The notes: generated from the letters alone by a model not told the origin. 37,280 nucleotides of DNA from Methanothermobacter sp. (GCF_030055425.1 NZ_JASFYE010000005.1:1-37280), one strand, 5' to 3'; positions 7,985 to 16,845 are shown, counted from the stretch's first letter. Numbers and translations: made by a program.

Positions 7985-8278
7985 TTTAATCACCATTTCA
8001 CTTATAAACCCTGATTTCATAAATATTTTTTGAAATAATCTCTAAATGGAAGATTTAAAAGTATTAAAATGGTATTTTCATGTTTTAGATTATAATACCT
8101 GAAAATTCTTGATATTAGATTTATTGGAGGCCAATGCTCGATTTTTAATATTCTTATGTAACTTATGAATCTGTTAATCTGCATGGTTACATAAGACACT
8201 CGTTTGTACCCAAAGGCATGCTTTAAAGCCTCCTGCAGTTATCTACTGTGAATAAATCTCCAGGAGGTGGAAAATAGC
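7985..8278. other. Divergent intergenic region between kinase and DUF11 protein
   Basis: AT-rich and without a convincing gene. On the minus strand AAAATATTTATG (about 8019-8030) could be the TATA box of the kinase gene. The stretch also contains inverted pair copy 2 (8152-8196) and, at 8262-8270, the strong AGGAGGTGG site of the following gene. A 60-codon minus-strand frame here has no ribosome binding site or recognisable sequence and is not called. Confidence 0.4.
8152..8196. repeat. Inverted pair TCTTATGTAAC / GTTACATAAGA, copy 2
   Basis: Perfect 11-base arms at 8152-8162 and 8186-8196 are separated by 23 bases. The arms are identical to those of copy 1 at 4177-4225, while the flanks and most of the spacer are unrelated. 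The copy lies in the divergent region upstream of both the histidine kinase and the secreted DUF11 protein. Unlike copy 1, I see no good TATA box in the spacer. Confidence 0.7.
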
Positions 8279-9778
8279 ATGCGTAATGGAACACTTCTGC
8301 TTGCAGCACTCCTCGCGGTCTTTATACTTGCAGGTTCATCGGCTGCAGCAGATGTGGGTGTTGAACTCGATAAAAACAATACGAAGCCAGTGTATAACTC
8401 GACCCTTAGGGTTAAGGTCATAGCGAAGGCAGGCAATCAGAACGTGCAGAATGCCGTTGCAACTGTCAGAGTTCCTGAGGGCCTGGTCCTCCAGGACTAC
8501 TATACAGGCCAGGGATACTATGACCTCGAGACAGGTACCTGGGAGATCGGGGACATACCTGCCTATGAGGAGAGGTCCCTGACACTTGTGTGCCTCCTCA
8601 ACACGACAGGAAACGTTACGGTGACTGCCAATGTGACTGCGGACGGTGATGAGAACCCCTCCAACAACGATGCCCAGCTGAAGTTCAGGGTCAGGGGGAT
8701 CGCGGACCTTGAACTCAATGTGACCAGCAGTAAGCAGAGTGCCAGGCTTGGTGATACGGTCACATTCAATGTGAAACTCAAGAACAGGGGCCCTCATGCC
8801 GCGAATAACATCAATGTTGCCAACTTCTTCTCAGGCGGCCTTGTGATTCAGAGTTACAGTTACACTACAGGTTACTTTGATGATGTGGCGAGGGAGTGGA
8901 TCCTTGAGACCCTTGATGCTGGTGAGGAGGCCACTCTCACAGTTGTGTGCCTGGTTAACAGGACAGGTGATCTCTCTGACTATGTTTCAGTGCGTGAGGT
9001 GGATGAGGGTGATGTGAATGTTTACAATAACATGGCCCGTGCCTCAGTCGCTGTTAAGGGAACTGACCTGGACCTTGACCTTTCTGTGAGTAAAGCAAGG
9101 GCCTATCAGGGTGACGTGGTCAACGTGGTCTGCCGTGTCAGGAACAATGGTCCTGAGGTCGCCCAGAATTCCAGGGTCAACCTGCAGCTACCTAGTAACC
9201 TGCAGGTCCAGAATGTGCAGGTGGACAGGGGCACCTACAGTAACGGTGTATGGGTCATTGGTGACCTTGCAGACAGTGAAACAGCACTCCTCAATATAAC
9301 AGCCAGGGTGGCCTCAGCGGGTAACTTCACAGTGAACGCCTCTGCGGTCTCACCTGCAATAGACGACAGCAACCCCGTGAACAACGATGATACAGCGCTG
9401 ATATCTGCAGCGATACCAAAGAAGGCCCTCAAGGTGAGGATAAAGAACAACTCTGCGGTGACCATCAGGGTGCTCTTATATGTGAACATCAATGACCACG
9501 GCAAAATCACCAGGAAGACCTATAACTTCTACCTGAAGAAGGGCCTCAGCAGGGACCTCAGCCTTGGATACTTCCAGCTCGGCACCACTGCACTATTCAA
9601 GCAGTACACCTACAACACCAATTACAGGTCAAGGACGATATCCTATGAGAACACCTACAACACCACAGATATTAAAACAAGCAGAGTCAGTGTTTCAGGA
9701 GTTAAGGGAAGACAGAAATCGCCTGTTGTCAGAATAAGCACTCTTTACTTTGATGAAAACGGATCTACAATCACTTAA
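8279..9778 (+). CDS. Secreted adhesin-like protein with three DUF11 repeats
   Basis: A 499-residue protein that starts at ATG 8279, eight bases after AGGAGGTGG; the upstream in-frame GTG lies inside that site. Residues 1-24 form a signal peptide ([14 protein letters not shown]) with AAA before a likely cleavage point. Three DUF11-type beta-sandwich repeats follow at about 25-138, 141-258 and 261-375. Each shows the family pattern of an opening strand, a VxNxGP-like turn ([20 protein letters not shown]), a W(E/V)IGD or W-I strand and a closing NxDDxxxxNN segment. Residues 378-499 form a different domain that is basic and tyrosine-rich. There is no C-terminal membrane anchor, so the protein is probably cell-wall associated or released. 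Such proteins are usual on Methanobacteria surfaces. Confidence 0.8.
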   Translation: MRNGTLLLAALLAVFILAGSSAAADVGVELDKNNTKPVYNSTLRVKVIAKAGNQNVQNAVATVRVPEGLVLQDYYTGQGYYDLETGTWEIGDIPAYEERSLTLVCLLNTTGNVTVTANVTADGDENPSNNDAQLKFRVRGIADLELNVTSSKQSARLGDTVTFNVKLKNRGPHAANNINVANFFSGGLVIQSYSYTTGYFDDVAREWILETLDAGEEATLTVVCLVNRTGDLSDYVSVREVDEGDVNVYNNMARASVAVKGTDLDLDLSVSKARAYQGDVVNVVCRVRNNGPEVAQNSRVNLQLPSNLQVQNVQVDRGTYSNGVWVIGDLADSETALLNITARVASAGNFTVNASAVSPAIDDSNPVNNDDTALISAAIPKKALKVRIKNNSAVTIRVLLYVNINDHGKITRKTYNFYLKKGLSRDLSLGYFQLGTTALFKQYTYNTNYRSRTISYENTYNTTDIKTSRVSVSGVKGRQKSPVVRISTLYFDENGSTIT

Positions 9779-9793
9779 TTTTCTTCTTTTTTA
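9779..9793 (+). terminator. T-rich terminator after the DUF11 gene
   Basis: The TAA stop is followed directly by TTTTCTTCTTTTTTA, a pyrimidine tract of the kind at which archaeal RNA polymerase terminates without a hairpin. Confidence 0.4.
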
Positions 9794-10115
9794 TATTTGA
9801 GGGGATTTTGTGGGTTCAATAATGTATGTTGCATTTAATGTTTCTATGATGTGTTTTGCAACGTCTTCAGATCCTTCACCGTATACTAGAAGGAAGACGG
9901 TATGTTTTTTGGAAAATGTAGGCTCCTCCATGATCAACTTTATATTTATAGCAGGTTACTCCTCCAATTTTTTCTTCACCAATATACTCTGCGCTCTGTT
10001 CATACCCTGATTTGAAAGTTTCTAGATCCTCAAGGGTGGGATTGATGAAGATTCTACATATACCTCTAAATATATTATATGTATATAATTCAAAGTTAGG
10101 AAGGGGGTTATGCAT
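9791..10115 (-). pseudogene. Decayed gene related to small secreted or lipoproteins (3' remnant, frameshifted)
   Basis: The minus strand shows one reading through YEQSAEYIGEEKIGGVTCYKYK, which breaks off soon after DHGGAYIFQKT. The sense then continues in another frame as EPTFSKKHTVFLLVYGEG, through KHIIETLNATYIIEP to a TAA at 9791-9793. The two parts join naturally with one frameshift near 9905-9930. The 5' end has no signal peptide or ribosome binding site, so the N-terminus is probably lost as well. The fold is not certain; the style resembles the PsbP-like or DUF4367-like proteins found on methanogen surfaces. The relic lies head-to-head with a second broken gene at 10110. Confidence 0.5.
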
Positions 10116-10575
10116 ATTAATGGAAAAATTGTAGTTGTTGGAGTGTCTCTTATATTGTTATATTTTGCCATTGGAATTATTTTTCCAACAAAAACTTATC
10201 ATGATTCAAAGTTTGGTGTTTCATTTGATATACCTCGGATTGGGAGATAGAGGATGACTGGGTCCGTACGCCTGATGGTAGGATGGCCTTTTCATATGAA
10301 TCTGGACTTATTTCCTCTGAACCTGGCACTTTATTCCCTGCGACTTTGGATCAGGAACTGCAAGAGACACAACAGGTTCAGGCTGAGCTTGGAGAACCTG
10401 TATTGAATTATGGATATACGAGTATAGATGGTAATCCTGCTGTATACACTGTAACAAGCACGAGTTATCGCTATTATACGATAAAGAACGGTAAAGGTTA
10501 TTATTTTATTTTGACTTTAATAGGAATGTGAATGATGAGGAGATAAAAAAGGTAGTTGAATCAATAAGGTTATAA
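10110..10575 (+). pseudogene. PsbP-like membrane-anchored protein gene with two frameshifts
   Basis: A ribosome binding site (GGAAGGGGG) and ATG 10110 open a frame with an N-terminal membrane segment (KIVVVGVSLILLYFAIGII). It leads to FGVSFDIP and meets a TAG at 10248. The expected continuation, DWEIEDDWVRTPDGRMAFSY, lies in the next frame from 10238 and runs to a TGA near 10529. A third frame from about 10516 then supplies FNRNVNDEEIKKVVESIRL, ending at TAA 10573-10575. The start (GVSFDIPxDWE) and end (VVESIRL) match the PsbP-like domain of archaeal lipoproteins. Two single-base lesions in 155 codons mark it as a pseudogene unless they are sequencing errors. Confidence 0.65.
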
Positions 10576-10594
10576 AATAACGTTTTTGCGCTGT

Positions 10595-13468
10595 TCAATT
10601 AGTCTTGAGTTCCTTTGCAATGCGTTCGTAAATTTTAGGTAGTATTCTATTTAGTAATTCTCTATTTAAGCCCAATATTCCCAAGAATTCTGTGTCTAGT
10701 TTTACCCTCCCTTCGTATTCTTTTTCAAACTGTTCTATTAGTGATGGAAATTCATACTCTTTCAGTTCATTGTATAAGTTAAGTAGGCGTTTTTTTTGGT
10801 TTTTGGTTAACAGTGCAGTGTCAATAATATCAAAGAGTATGAGATCTGATTCCATTATATCTGTGTAGGCTTGTGTGGTTTGTTCTCTTAATAGGACTAG
10901 ATTAATAATCCCAAGAATAGAGTTCAAGCAAAGAGTGTTTATTTTTGCTTCAGTTCCTTCTAATAGTATGTACTTAAATGTATGTGGCGCTACAAACTTT
11001 TTATCTGAATAGAATGCAAATAATGATGTGTTTCTTGAGTTTGGCCTGAATCTTCGTGCTGTAACCATGTTCGTACATTTGTTTTTCATTTTATTTCTGA
11101 TAATTTTGTAGCTAAATCTCTCCTTATTTTCAAACCTAGAAAGTTTTAAAATTATTTTCCACCCTTTAAACTCTTTTGTAATTATGTAATCCATTGTATC
11201 TGTAATGTCAAATCGATTCATGTCTGTTAATGTCCTTAATGCAGGTTTTAAATGTTCTTTTTTTATTTTAAATAATTTTTCAGGACAATCTTTTATGTAG
11301 AATTCCACCAAGTTTTCTTTTTCTTTTTTTAACACCAAAAATGAACGCCTTAACCTATTTTTTCCAAAACTGTTGGTTATGAATGACATTTCAGATATTC
11401 CTCTTGGCGATGCATGGAACCCCTCTTTAATTTCATTACTCTTTAATTTCCTTAGTAATTGCCCCATTTCTCTGGTAATCAAAGACTGGAATTCTCCTAA
11501 AATTTTCCCAGATTCTGTGTTTGAAAGCCCAAATAATGGCATGAGATTATTAGAATTCTCATTAATGAGTTTATAGTCATAATCGATCATATCTAAATTT
11601 CTTCCTGCTGTAAACGATTCTCCTTTTATATACTTCACAATATTTTTTGCATCTTGAAAAGTTAGATTATGTAAATCTTCATTTAAAATTACAAAGCGGA
11701 TTTTATCACGTTCGGATGGTTTTTCCTTCTTTGCTATTAATAAAACATCCCTAAATTGGGCCTTTTCTGAAAAAGAAGTATTTATTCCTGCTTTGATTAT
11801 ATATTTGATTTTGTAATTCTTAATGAAATATTTCCTTATTTTCTCTGTTGCTTGGCCTCTAAAAATATTTATGGGTATCACAAATCCAATGTGACCTCCA
11901 GGTTTCACGAGGTATTCACAAAGTGCTAAGAAGTAACCCCAGAGGTTGACCTGTGAACCGCAAATTTTCGTTAAATTGGTGTATGATTCTAGGACTTTTA
12001 GATAAGACTCTGGCATTTTTTCTCTATCTGAAAATGGAGGATTTGCTATACACACATCAAAAGATTCCTTAACTATTTCAAATTGTGAGTCTTTCCCGTC
12101 TGCTGTTATTGCCCCTTTATTATGGGAGGAAGTGTATGAATATAAGCTTTTCTCGTGGGTGAAGGAATGGAAAGTTGTTTGCAGCTCTCTTGTAAAACTT
12201 GAAAGACGATAAACCTTACATTTATTGAGTTTTTTTGAGAGACTGAGTGAATCCACAACTCCTACTTTTAATCTTTCCGTTGTAGTCTTAATAGACTGAG
12301 AGGACAGGTTAACAGCCGTAAGGTGGGTTGCAAATGGCATTAAGTCTAGACCAGTTATATCTTCTTCAACAAATTTTTTATGAACTTCTTGAGGATCACC
12401 AATCCTTTTTTTGCTTTTTTTAACTTGATACGCTGATACTAGTAATGTTCCTGACCCACAAGCAGGGTCTATTACAGTATCATCCCATTTTTGAATTGTT
12501 AATCCTGCCAGTATATCTGCTGCAATGGGATTAGTGTAAAATGCTGCTAATATTTTCCTTGTGTCATGTGGTAGCAAGTCATGGAATAATCTTCCCATTA
12601 AGTCATGTTTGATTTTTTCGGGCCTTGCTAATCTGAGTATTTGGATGATTTTGTTGAGTGATTCTTTGATCTCATCATTTTCAGGTAGAAGTGATAAAAG
12701 ATCTATCTGGTAGATGACCTTGAAGTTTATGTCAGTTATAATGTCGAAGTATGCTATTAATTCCGATATTGAATTTATACTCTTAAGTTCTGGAACTCTC
12801 TCCGACTTCTTTGAGTATATATGGTAGAAAAGTATTTGGTTAGTTATTATATAACTGATTAAATCAAGAGCCACATCTTTAAGTTCATTCTTTTCTTTCA
12901 GTTCTGATAGTGCTAGAAACAAATCAAATTGCCCGGTGATGAGATCTACTAATTTTTCAAGTTCATTTGATGATATGTTCCTTAATGTTTTGTTTATTTC
13001 TTCTATGGACTCTGAAATTACTTTGATGACACTATTAAGCGAAATTTCTGAGGACGCTTTGGATTCAATTTTTGAAGCCAATTTATCAAATAGCTGAAAG
13101 ACAGAAGTTTCGCAAATTTCATTTAGATAATCCGTGAAAACAGCGACCTTTACATTTGTATTTAAAGCTGTTTCGTCGAGTTTTTGAGGGTTGCAAGATC
13201 GTATATCTGGAGGATAATTGATAACTATTATGTTATTTGTTTTGTAAATCTGGGAGTATCTCATGGCTTGAGATATTCCCTCCAACAACTTTTTGTAAGG
13301 ATCCCCAACCTTTACTTCAATTATAAAATCTTCACCATTTTTCTTAGACAGTATGTCAACCTGTTTACGAGAGGATTTTAGCTCTGTTATTGACATGAAG
13401 CCTTTTTGTTCAAGATGTTCTTTTAATGTTGGATAAAGACTTCTTTCAGTAATTTTACTCTCAATCAA
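10595..13468 (-). CDS. Single-polypeptide restriction-modification enzyme: PD-(D/E)XK-like nuclease plus N6-adenine methyltransferase
   Basis: A 957-residue protein starting at TTG 13468, with GAGGGGG upstream. Residues 1-90 resemble a PD-(D/E)XK nuclease: QVDIL with Asp38, then EVKVG with Glu51 and Lys53. Residues 130-300 are helical. The methyltransferase core follows: FYTNPIAADIL at about 310-320, the SAM-binding motif DPACGSG at 334-340, and the catalytic motif NPPF at 476-479, typical of adenine-N6 enzymes. The last 300 or so residues fit a target-recognition and helical spacer region. In this arrangement one chain cuts and methylates, as in type IIG enzymes. A phage-defence methylase of another class cannot be excluded. 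The gene is strongly AT-rich and no separate specificity subunit is present nearby. Confidence 0.8.
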   Translation of the reverse strand: MIESKITERSLYPTLKEHLEQKGFMSITELKSSRKQVDILSKKNGEDFIIEVKVGDPYKKLLEGISQAMRYSQIYKTNNIIVINYPPDIRSCNPQKLDETALNTNVKVAVFTDYLNEICETSVFQLFDKLASKIESKASSEISLNSVIKVISESIEEINKTLRNISSNELEKLVDLITGQFDLFLALSELKEKNELKDVALDLISYIITNQILFYHIYSKKSERVPELKSINSISELIAYFDIITDINFKVIYQIDLLSLLPENDEIKESLNKIIQILRLARPEKIKHDLMGRLFHDLLPHDTRKILAAFYTNPIAADILAGLTIQKWDDTVIDPACGSGTLLVSAYQVKKSKKRIGDPQEVHKKFVEEDITGLDLMPFATHLTAVNLSSQSIKTTTERLKVGVVDSLSLSKKLNKCKVYRLSSFTRELQTTFHSFTHEKSLYSYTSSHNKGAITADGKDSQFEIVKESFDVCIANPPFSDREKMPESYLKVLESYTNLTKICGSQVNLWGYFLALCEYLVKPGGHIGFVIPINIFRGQATEKIRKYFIKNYKIKYIIKAGINTSFSEKAQFRDVLLIAKKEKPSERDKIRFVILNEDLHNLTFQDAKNIVKYIKGESFTAGRNLDMIDYDYKLINENSNNLMPLFGLSNTESGKILGEFQSLITREMGQLLRKLKSNEIKEGFHASPRGISEMSFITNSFGKNRLRRSFLVLKKEKENLVEFYIKDCPEKLFKIKKEHLKPALRTLTDMNRFDITDTMDYIITKEFKGWKIILKLSRFENKERFSYKIIRNKMKNKCTNMVTARRFRPNSRNTSLFAFYSDKKFVAPHTFKYILLEGTEAKINTLCLNSILGIINLVLLREQTTQAYTDIMESDLILFDIIDTALLTKNQKKRLLNLYNELKEYEFPSLIEQFEKEYEGRVKLDTEFLGILGLNRELLNRILPKIYERIAKELKTN

Positions 13469-13615
13469 GAGTTAAACCCCCTCTTTTTCGCAAATGTCTA
13501 AGATAATATGTGGCTATGTATGTATTAAATTTCTCTATAATTTTTCAGTTTATATATCTCTTTGATGTGCCAACAAGATATCATTCCTTATAGATTCATT
13601 CTGTAAGGTTGATGC

Positions 13616-13804
13616 TTAAACTTCAGAGGAGCTATATCCTCTTGCAATTAGGATACATATAGATCCATACCCACGGAATTCTCCTGGAAACTCCATGATG
13701 AACGCTAAAAATTCTAAATTTTCCTCAATAGTACAATCAAGTGTATTCTGACAATATGGATTGTAGGTAGGATTTGCCCACGAACACATTCTAGCATGTG
13801 CCAT
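13616..13804 (-). CDS. Possible small protein or gene remnant
   Basis: A 62-codon frame read from ATG 13804 (MAHARMCSWANPTYN) to the stop at 13616. It contains cysteines and a plausible segment, ENLEFLAFIMEFPGEF, but no ribosome binding site precedes it, and longer versions extend into the tail of the gene upstream. It could be a small gene co-transcribed with the 189-residue protein, a decayed fragment, or chance. I recognise no family. Confidence 0.25.
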   Translation of the reverse strand: MAHARMCSWANPTYNPYCQNTLDCTIEENLEFLAFIMEFPGEFRGYGSICILIARGYSSSEV

Positions 13805-13850
13805 ATCAAACAAAATTAAAAAGCAAAAATGAAAAAAATCGATGTTAGAA

Positions 13851-14420
13851 TTATTGCAATAACGCGGCAAGAGCTGGAACGTCCTCTGCAAGAATCATGA
13901 TGTCATTTACATCAAGCTCAGAAAATAACATCTCGGTAAATAGCTCCTTAAACTCTTCAATTGCTAAAAAGTCTTCTAATCTATTAGAAGTGAGTTGTCC
14001 ATAAAGAGTAATCAGTTGATCAACCTGGGCTGTTGCAATAAGTAAATTGCCTTCCTCTAAATTATTTAAGGTATTCTTAAGGTATAACAGATTATGAAGG
14101 TCACAAGTAAGACCTGAAGCGACATAACTTTGAGTTAATTCAAGATTTTCATTAACAGAGGATGTCAATTCATCAATAGAGGAAAAAATTAAATCTTTAA
14201 CCATTAAAAATGCAGGAGTGTATATTAATTTAGGTTCGGGGCGTTTTGAAGGTGGTAAAATTCTTAAAATGTTATCTACGAGTTCATGAAACATGTTGAA
14301 TTTGTTTTCATTATCTTCTATTAGTAGAGCCTGATAGCCCTGGAATAACAAGTTTATTAGGACGTCCTTGACTTCTTCTGAAGACATTTCTTTGTACTTA
14401 TTTATTTCATTTTTATCCAT
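13851..14420 (-). CDS. Acidic helical protein of unknown function in the accessory region
   Basis: A 189-residue protein starting at ATG 14420 with AAGGAG eight bases upstream. It is acidic and leucine-rich, almost certainly all-helical, without signal peptide or membrane segment. Its two halves look loosely similar: LINLLFQGYQALLIED near the start, and NLLIATAQVDQLITLYGQL and FKELFTEMLFSELDVND later. A helical-repeat or TPR-like fold is possible. I recognise no family. It lies upstream of the nuclease-methyltransferase gene on the same strand, 380 bases away, and shares its low GC content, so it probably arrived as part of the same accessory block. Confidence 0.6.
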   Translation of the reverse strand: MDKNEINKYKEMSSEEVKDVLINLLFQGYQALLIEDNENKFNMFHELVDNILRILPPSKRPEPKLIYTPAFLMVKDLIFSSIDELTSSVNENLELTQSYVASGLTCDLHNLLYLKNTLNNLEEGNLLIATAQVDQLITLYGQLTSNRLEDFLAIEEFKELFTEMLFSELDVNDIMILAEDVPALAALLQ

Positions 14421-14760
14421 TTTATAAACTCCTTGAACTTATTATTATTTGATTTCTAAAACTTTTACTAAAATACTATGTCTACTAAGAAATGGAGGGC
14501 CTGTATTAAGTAATTTATCTTTTCTTCTGCTGATGGTTCAATGGGTTCTCAAAAAATCTAACAAGGTGTCTCTATCCTTTCATTGGCTAGACTAATCTTA
14601 TGTAATTAAATGTGAGATTAGGCCTTAATAGTTACATAGGAAACTGTGAAAGACGTGACGTCTCTCCACATATCAAAAATTTTAAATAAAATTTCCTCAA
14701 ATAGTACTATTCAAGTGTTTATTCTGACCATGTGGATTCGTAACGTCACTATTACGAAGT
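14421..14760. other. AT-rich intergenic stretch with no supportable gene
   Basis: No convincing coding region is seen. The stretch contains the leader of the minus-strand gene ending at 14420 and the degenerate inverted pair at 14597-14640. It also contains a second, overlapping inverted repeat, CTAATCT (14592-14598) with AGATTAG (14615-14621). Confidence 0.4.
14597..14640. repeat. Degenerate inverted pair, copy 3
   Basis: CTTATGTAAT (14597-14606) and GTTACATAGG (14631-14640) pair at eight of ten positions across a 24-base spacer, matching copies 1 and 2 in arm sequence, orientation and spacing. The loss of two pairs fits its position in a decaying stretch next to a broken gene. Confidence 0.5.
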
Positions 14761-15013
14761 TATGATCTGATTAGATACCTTGTCTTAAAGATCCTCCTAA
14801 GTTAAGGAATTGCACAAGTATTATATAATAGAACAGATATAGATTTCGAAAAATTGTTGAGGAAGTATGCTGGTGATTTGAATTTAGTAAAACACTGTTT
14901 AGTCTTTACCTGACGAGTTGAGGCTTGAAGAGGAAGTTCCTAAGGAGCAATAAAAGACTATTTCAGAGGTGATAGTTGATAATCCTTCTGAGCTGTATAG
15001 AAAAATAGTTTGA
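14761..15013 (+). pseudogene. Coding relic with stop codons and a frameshift
   Basis: A plus-strand frame reads RYLVLKILLS, then a TAA at 14803, then GIAQVLYNRTDIDFEKLLRK and YAGDLNLVKHCL before a TGA at 14911. The sense continues in the next frame as LPDELRLEEEVPKEQ, a TAA at 14951, and TISEVIVDNPSELYRKIV, ending at TGA 15011-15013. The amino-acid makeup is protein-like throughout, so this is more likely a broken gene than chance. I recognise no family. An intact acidic gene follows 44 bases later. Confidence 0.4.
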
Positions 15014-15057
15014 TGACATAAACTTTTATGTAATGAAATTTATAGTACGGTGACAAA

Positions 15058-15534
15058 ATGTTAATAGTGGATGAAGAAAAGATGAAAAGAGTATTAGAAG
15101 AACCTGAAGAATTTATTGAAATTGTTGAAGAAGTATATAAACATATTCCTGACTCTGATTCTAGAGGCTATTTTGAGAATTGCTATAAAGAAATAGATCG
15201 TGATTATATTCCATACGTAGAGTCATTGAGTACTTGCTTTGATCCGCTCTTTAAACCAGACGACCTTTCATTTGAACCTCCACTCGACATGTACCTTGAA
15301 GGACTTTTAAGTGAAGTTACTAGTGACTGTTACGATCATTTAAATCTGTGTGGTGATAAGCCATCAGCAGAAATACATGAATTTTTAAAACTTTATAATT
15401 ATCTTTTAGCATGGTTAGAAAACAGAGAAAATGAAGATATACCAAAAGAAACTACTTATTACCCCCAACTTAAATTAGCAACATTAAACAAGCATCCATA
15501 TACAATGGGATATGCTGATTTTGATTATTTATAA
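15058..15534 (+). CDS. Acidic small protein of unknown function
   Basis: A 158-residue protein starting at ATG 15058, with GGTGA a few bases upstream and a TATA-like CTTTTATGTA near 15024-15033. It is strongly acidic, tyrosine-rich, and has four cysteines scattered through the middle (NCYKEI, STCFDP, SDCYDH, NLCGDK). No membrane segment or signal peptide is present. The acidity and small size are of the kind seen in nucleic-acid mimics or antitoxins, but nothing specific supports either. The gene is AT-rich and stands alone between two coding relics. Confidence 0.6.
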   Translation: MLIVDEEKMKRVLEEPEEFIEIVEEVYKHIPDSDSRGYFENCYKEIDRDYIPYVESLSTCFDPLFKPDDLSFEPPLDMYLEGLLSEVTSDCYDHLNLCGDKPSAEIHEFLKLYNYLLAWLENRENEDIPKETTYYPQLKLATLNKHPYTMGYADFDYL

Positions 15535-15563
15535 TCTGCTTGTTCTCACAACTTTCCTTTATT

Positions 15564-15911
15564 TTATACTATGATGAGTTCAAACTTATTATCTCTCAAA
15601 ATCTTCATTACAAAATCAATGCAGCTTTTAAGGTCACCATCATCCACAAGCTTCTCAATACATCCATGCGGACAGGTTAATAAAAGCCTCCCCTCATCCT
15701 CAAATTCGATGATACATTAGGGGTACTTCACATTCGTCCAGCTCCCATTCCCACTCCACTCTGGGGTTGTGTATATGAGGATCCAGTTCGGATTCAGTTT
15801 TTCTTGGCATCTTTAAGATCTGTGGCCACATCCACACTGAAGCCATGGCGCCTCAGTTTTTCCTAAGTCAGTAGCACCATCGCCATCCTTCACGAGAAGA
15901 ATCCTGAACAT
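15564..15911 (-). pseudogene. Broken gene with two frameshifts and a nonsense codon
   Basis: On the minus strand an ATG at 15911 opens MFRILLVKDGDGATDLGK. The sense then moves to a second frame as LRRHGFSVDVATDLKDAKK, and to a third as LNPNWILIYTTPEWSGNGSW and TNVKYP. A TAA interrupts, and IIEFEDEGRLLLTCPHGCIE leads to a normal TAA at 15564-15566. Put together this is a protein of about 115 residues whose N-terminus (RILLVKDG...GFSVDVATDLKDA) recalls a receiver-like or Rossmann alpha-beta start. The family is not identified. The gene lies just downstream of the DUF169 gene on the same strand and may once have been its operon partner. Confidence 0.6.
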
Positions 15912-15935
15912 TCACCTCAGCCCTTGAGCAGTAAT

Positions 15936-16652
15936 TTATTTTTCATTATCACCCCTGAATAGCTTCTTGGTCCTCATCTCCTCAAGGTTCGAGACGATAC
16001 GCTGCAGGTCACCTGCGGGGATGCTCACCATGACATCATCATCCCCCAGGCCCATGTACCTCCTTGAGCCCACATCCCCGAATCCATAGGTCACCTTACC
16101 TGTGAGGTAGGGGACTGCTGCCATTGAGCTGCATATGGGTCCTGAGTCGGCCCCGAGGCCATGTGAACCTGAGTCATAGGCGTTGGCATGGAGGACCTCC
16201 ATTGCCTGCCTGGCATTGCAGAGGATGAATATGACGTCTGGCTCGTATTCAGCAAGTTTAAGGGGGGCGAATATAATGGCCCTGAAGATACCCGCTTCAA
16301 TGTTCATGTTACCCCTCCATGAGCGCTGCACCGCCGGTATGTTCCGGTAGACCCCCATGGGTACAAGGAAGGCGCCGCTTTGCATGTTCGCAGGGAACTC
16401 GGATGGATCCCTCAGGCCAGTGTACCTCGCACCCCCCATGCACTCCTCATCATCACTGGTCGCATAGAAGACCTCCCCATTCATTGCCTTCACGAGTTTT
16501 TCACAGAACCTTGATTTACCATTCTCCCTTTCAATGTCTGCTGGCTCCCTGACGGACCATTTTATGGCCACAGGTTCATTTTTGAGTTTTAAGAGTTCCT
16601 TCAGTTTCCTCCCCAGTTCCTTAGTATCCAATAGAACACCCCATTTATTCAC
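15936..16652 (-). CDS. DUF169 family protein
   Basis: Up to 238 residues from GTG 16652. A TTG at 16631 (residue 8) has GGGGTG five bases upstream and is the likelier start, which gives 231 residues beginning DTKELGRKLKELLKL. The family pattern is clear: LKELLKLKNEPVAIKW near the start, ECMGGARYTGL, FLVPMGVYR, PDVIFILCNARQAMEVLHA and DSGPICSSMAAVPYLTGKVT, and FGDVGSRRYMGLGDDDVMVSIP near the end. Conserved cysteines, including those in ECMGG and PICSS, suggest a metal or redox centre, but the biochemical function of DUF169 is not established. Codon use is host-like. Confidence 0.85.
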   Translation of the reverse strand: MNKWGVLLDTKELGRKLKELLKLKNEPVAIKWSVREPADIERENGKSRFCEKLVKAMNGEVFYATSDDEECMGGARYTGLRDPSEFPANMQSGAFLVPMGVYRNIPAVQRSWRGNMNIEAGIFRAIIFAPLKLAEYEPDVIFILCNARQAMEVLHANAYDSGSHGLGADSGPICSSMAAVPYLTGKVTYGFGDVGSRRYMGLGDDDVMVSIPAGDLQRIVSNLEEMRTKKLFRGDNEK

Positions 16653-16785
16653 ATGTTCTTAATTTTTGTTTGAAACTCTTTTAATCATTACCCAACTCAA
16701 ACTAATATTTATTCTGAATATTTGTTAATTCCTTTTAAACTACTGAAAGCGTCGAAATCATCACATCAAGATGAGTTCCACGATA

Positions 16786-16800
16786 AAGTTTATAATTTTA
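16786..16800 (+). promoter_or_regulatory. Possible TATA box of the zinc-ribbon/peptidase pair
   Basis: AGTTTATAATTTTAG lies about 50 bases upstream of the ATG at 16846, so a transcript starting near 16822 would carry the GGAGGTG site. Assigned by position and composition only. Confidence 0.3.
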
Positions 16801-16845
16801 GAAGTCACTATGAATTATAAACTGAATATTGAAGGGGAGGTGTGG

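Noticed and set aside
8017-8199. 60-codon minus-strand frame in the kinase/DUF11 gap
   Set aside because: It has no ribosome binding site, spans the inverted pair and the kinase promoter, and looks like no known protein.
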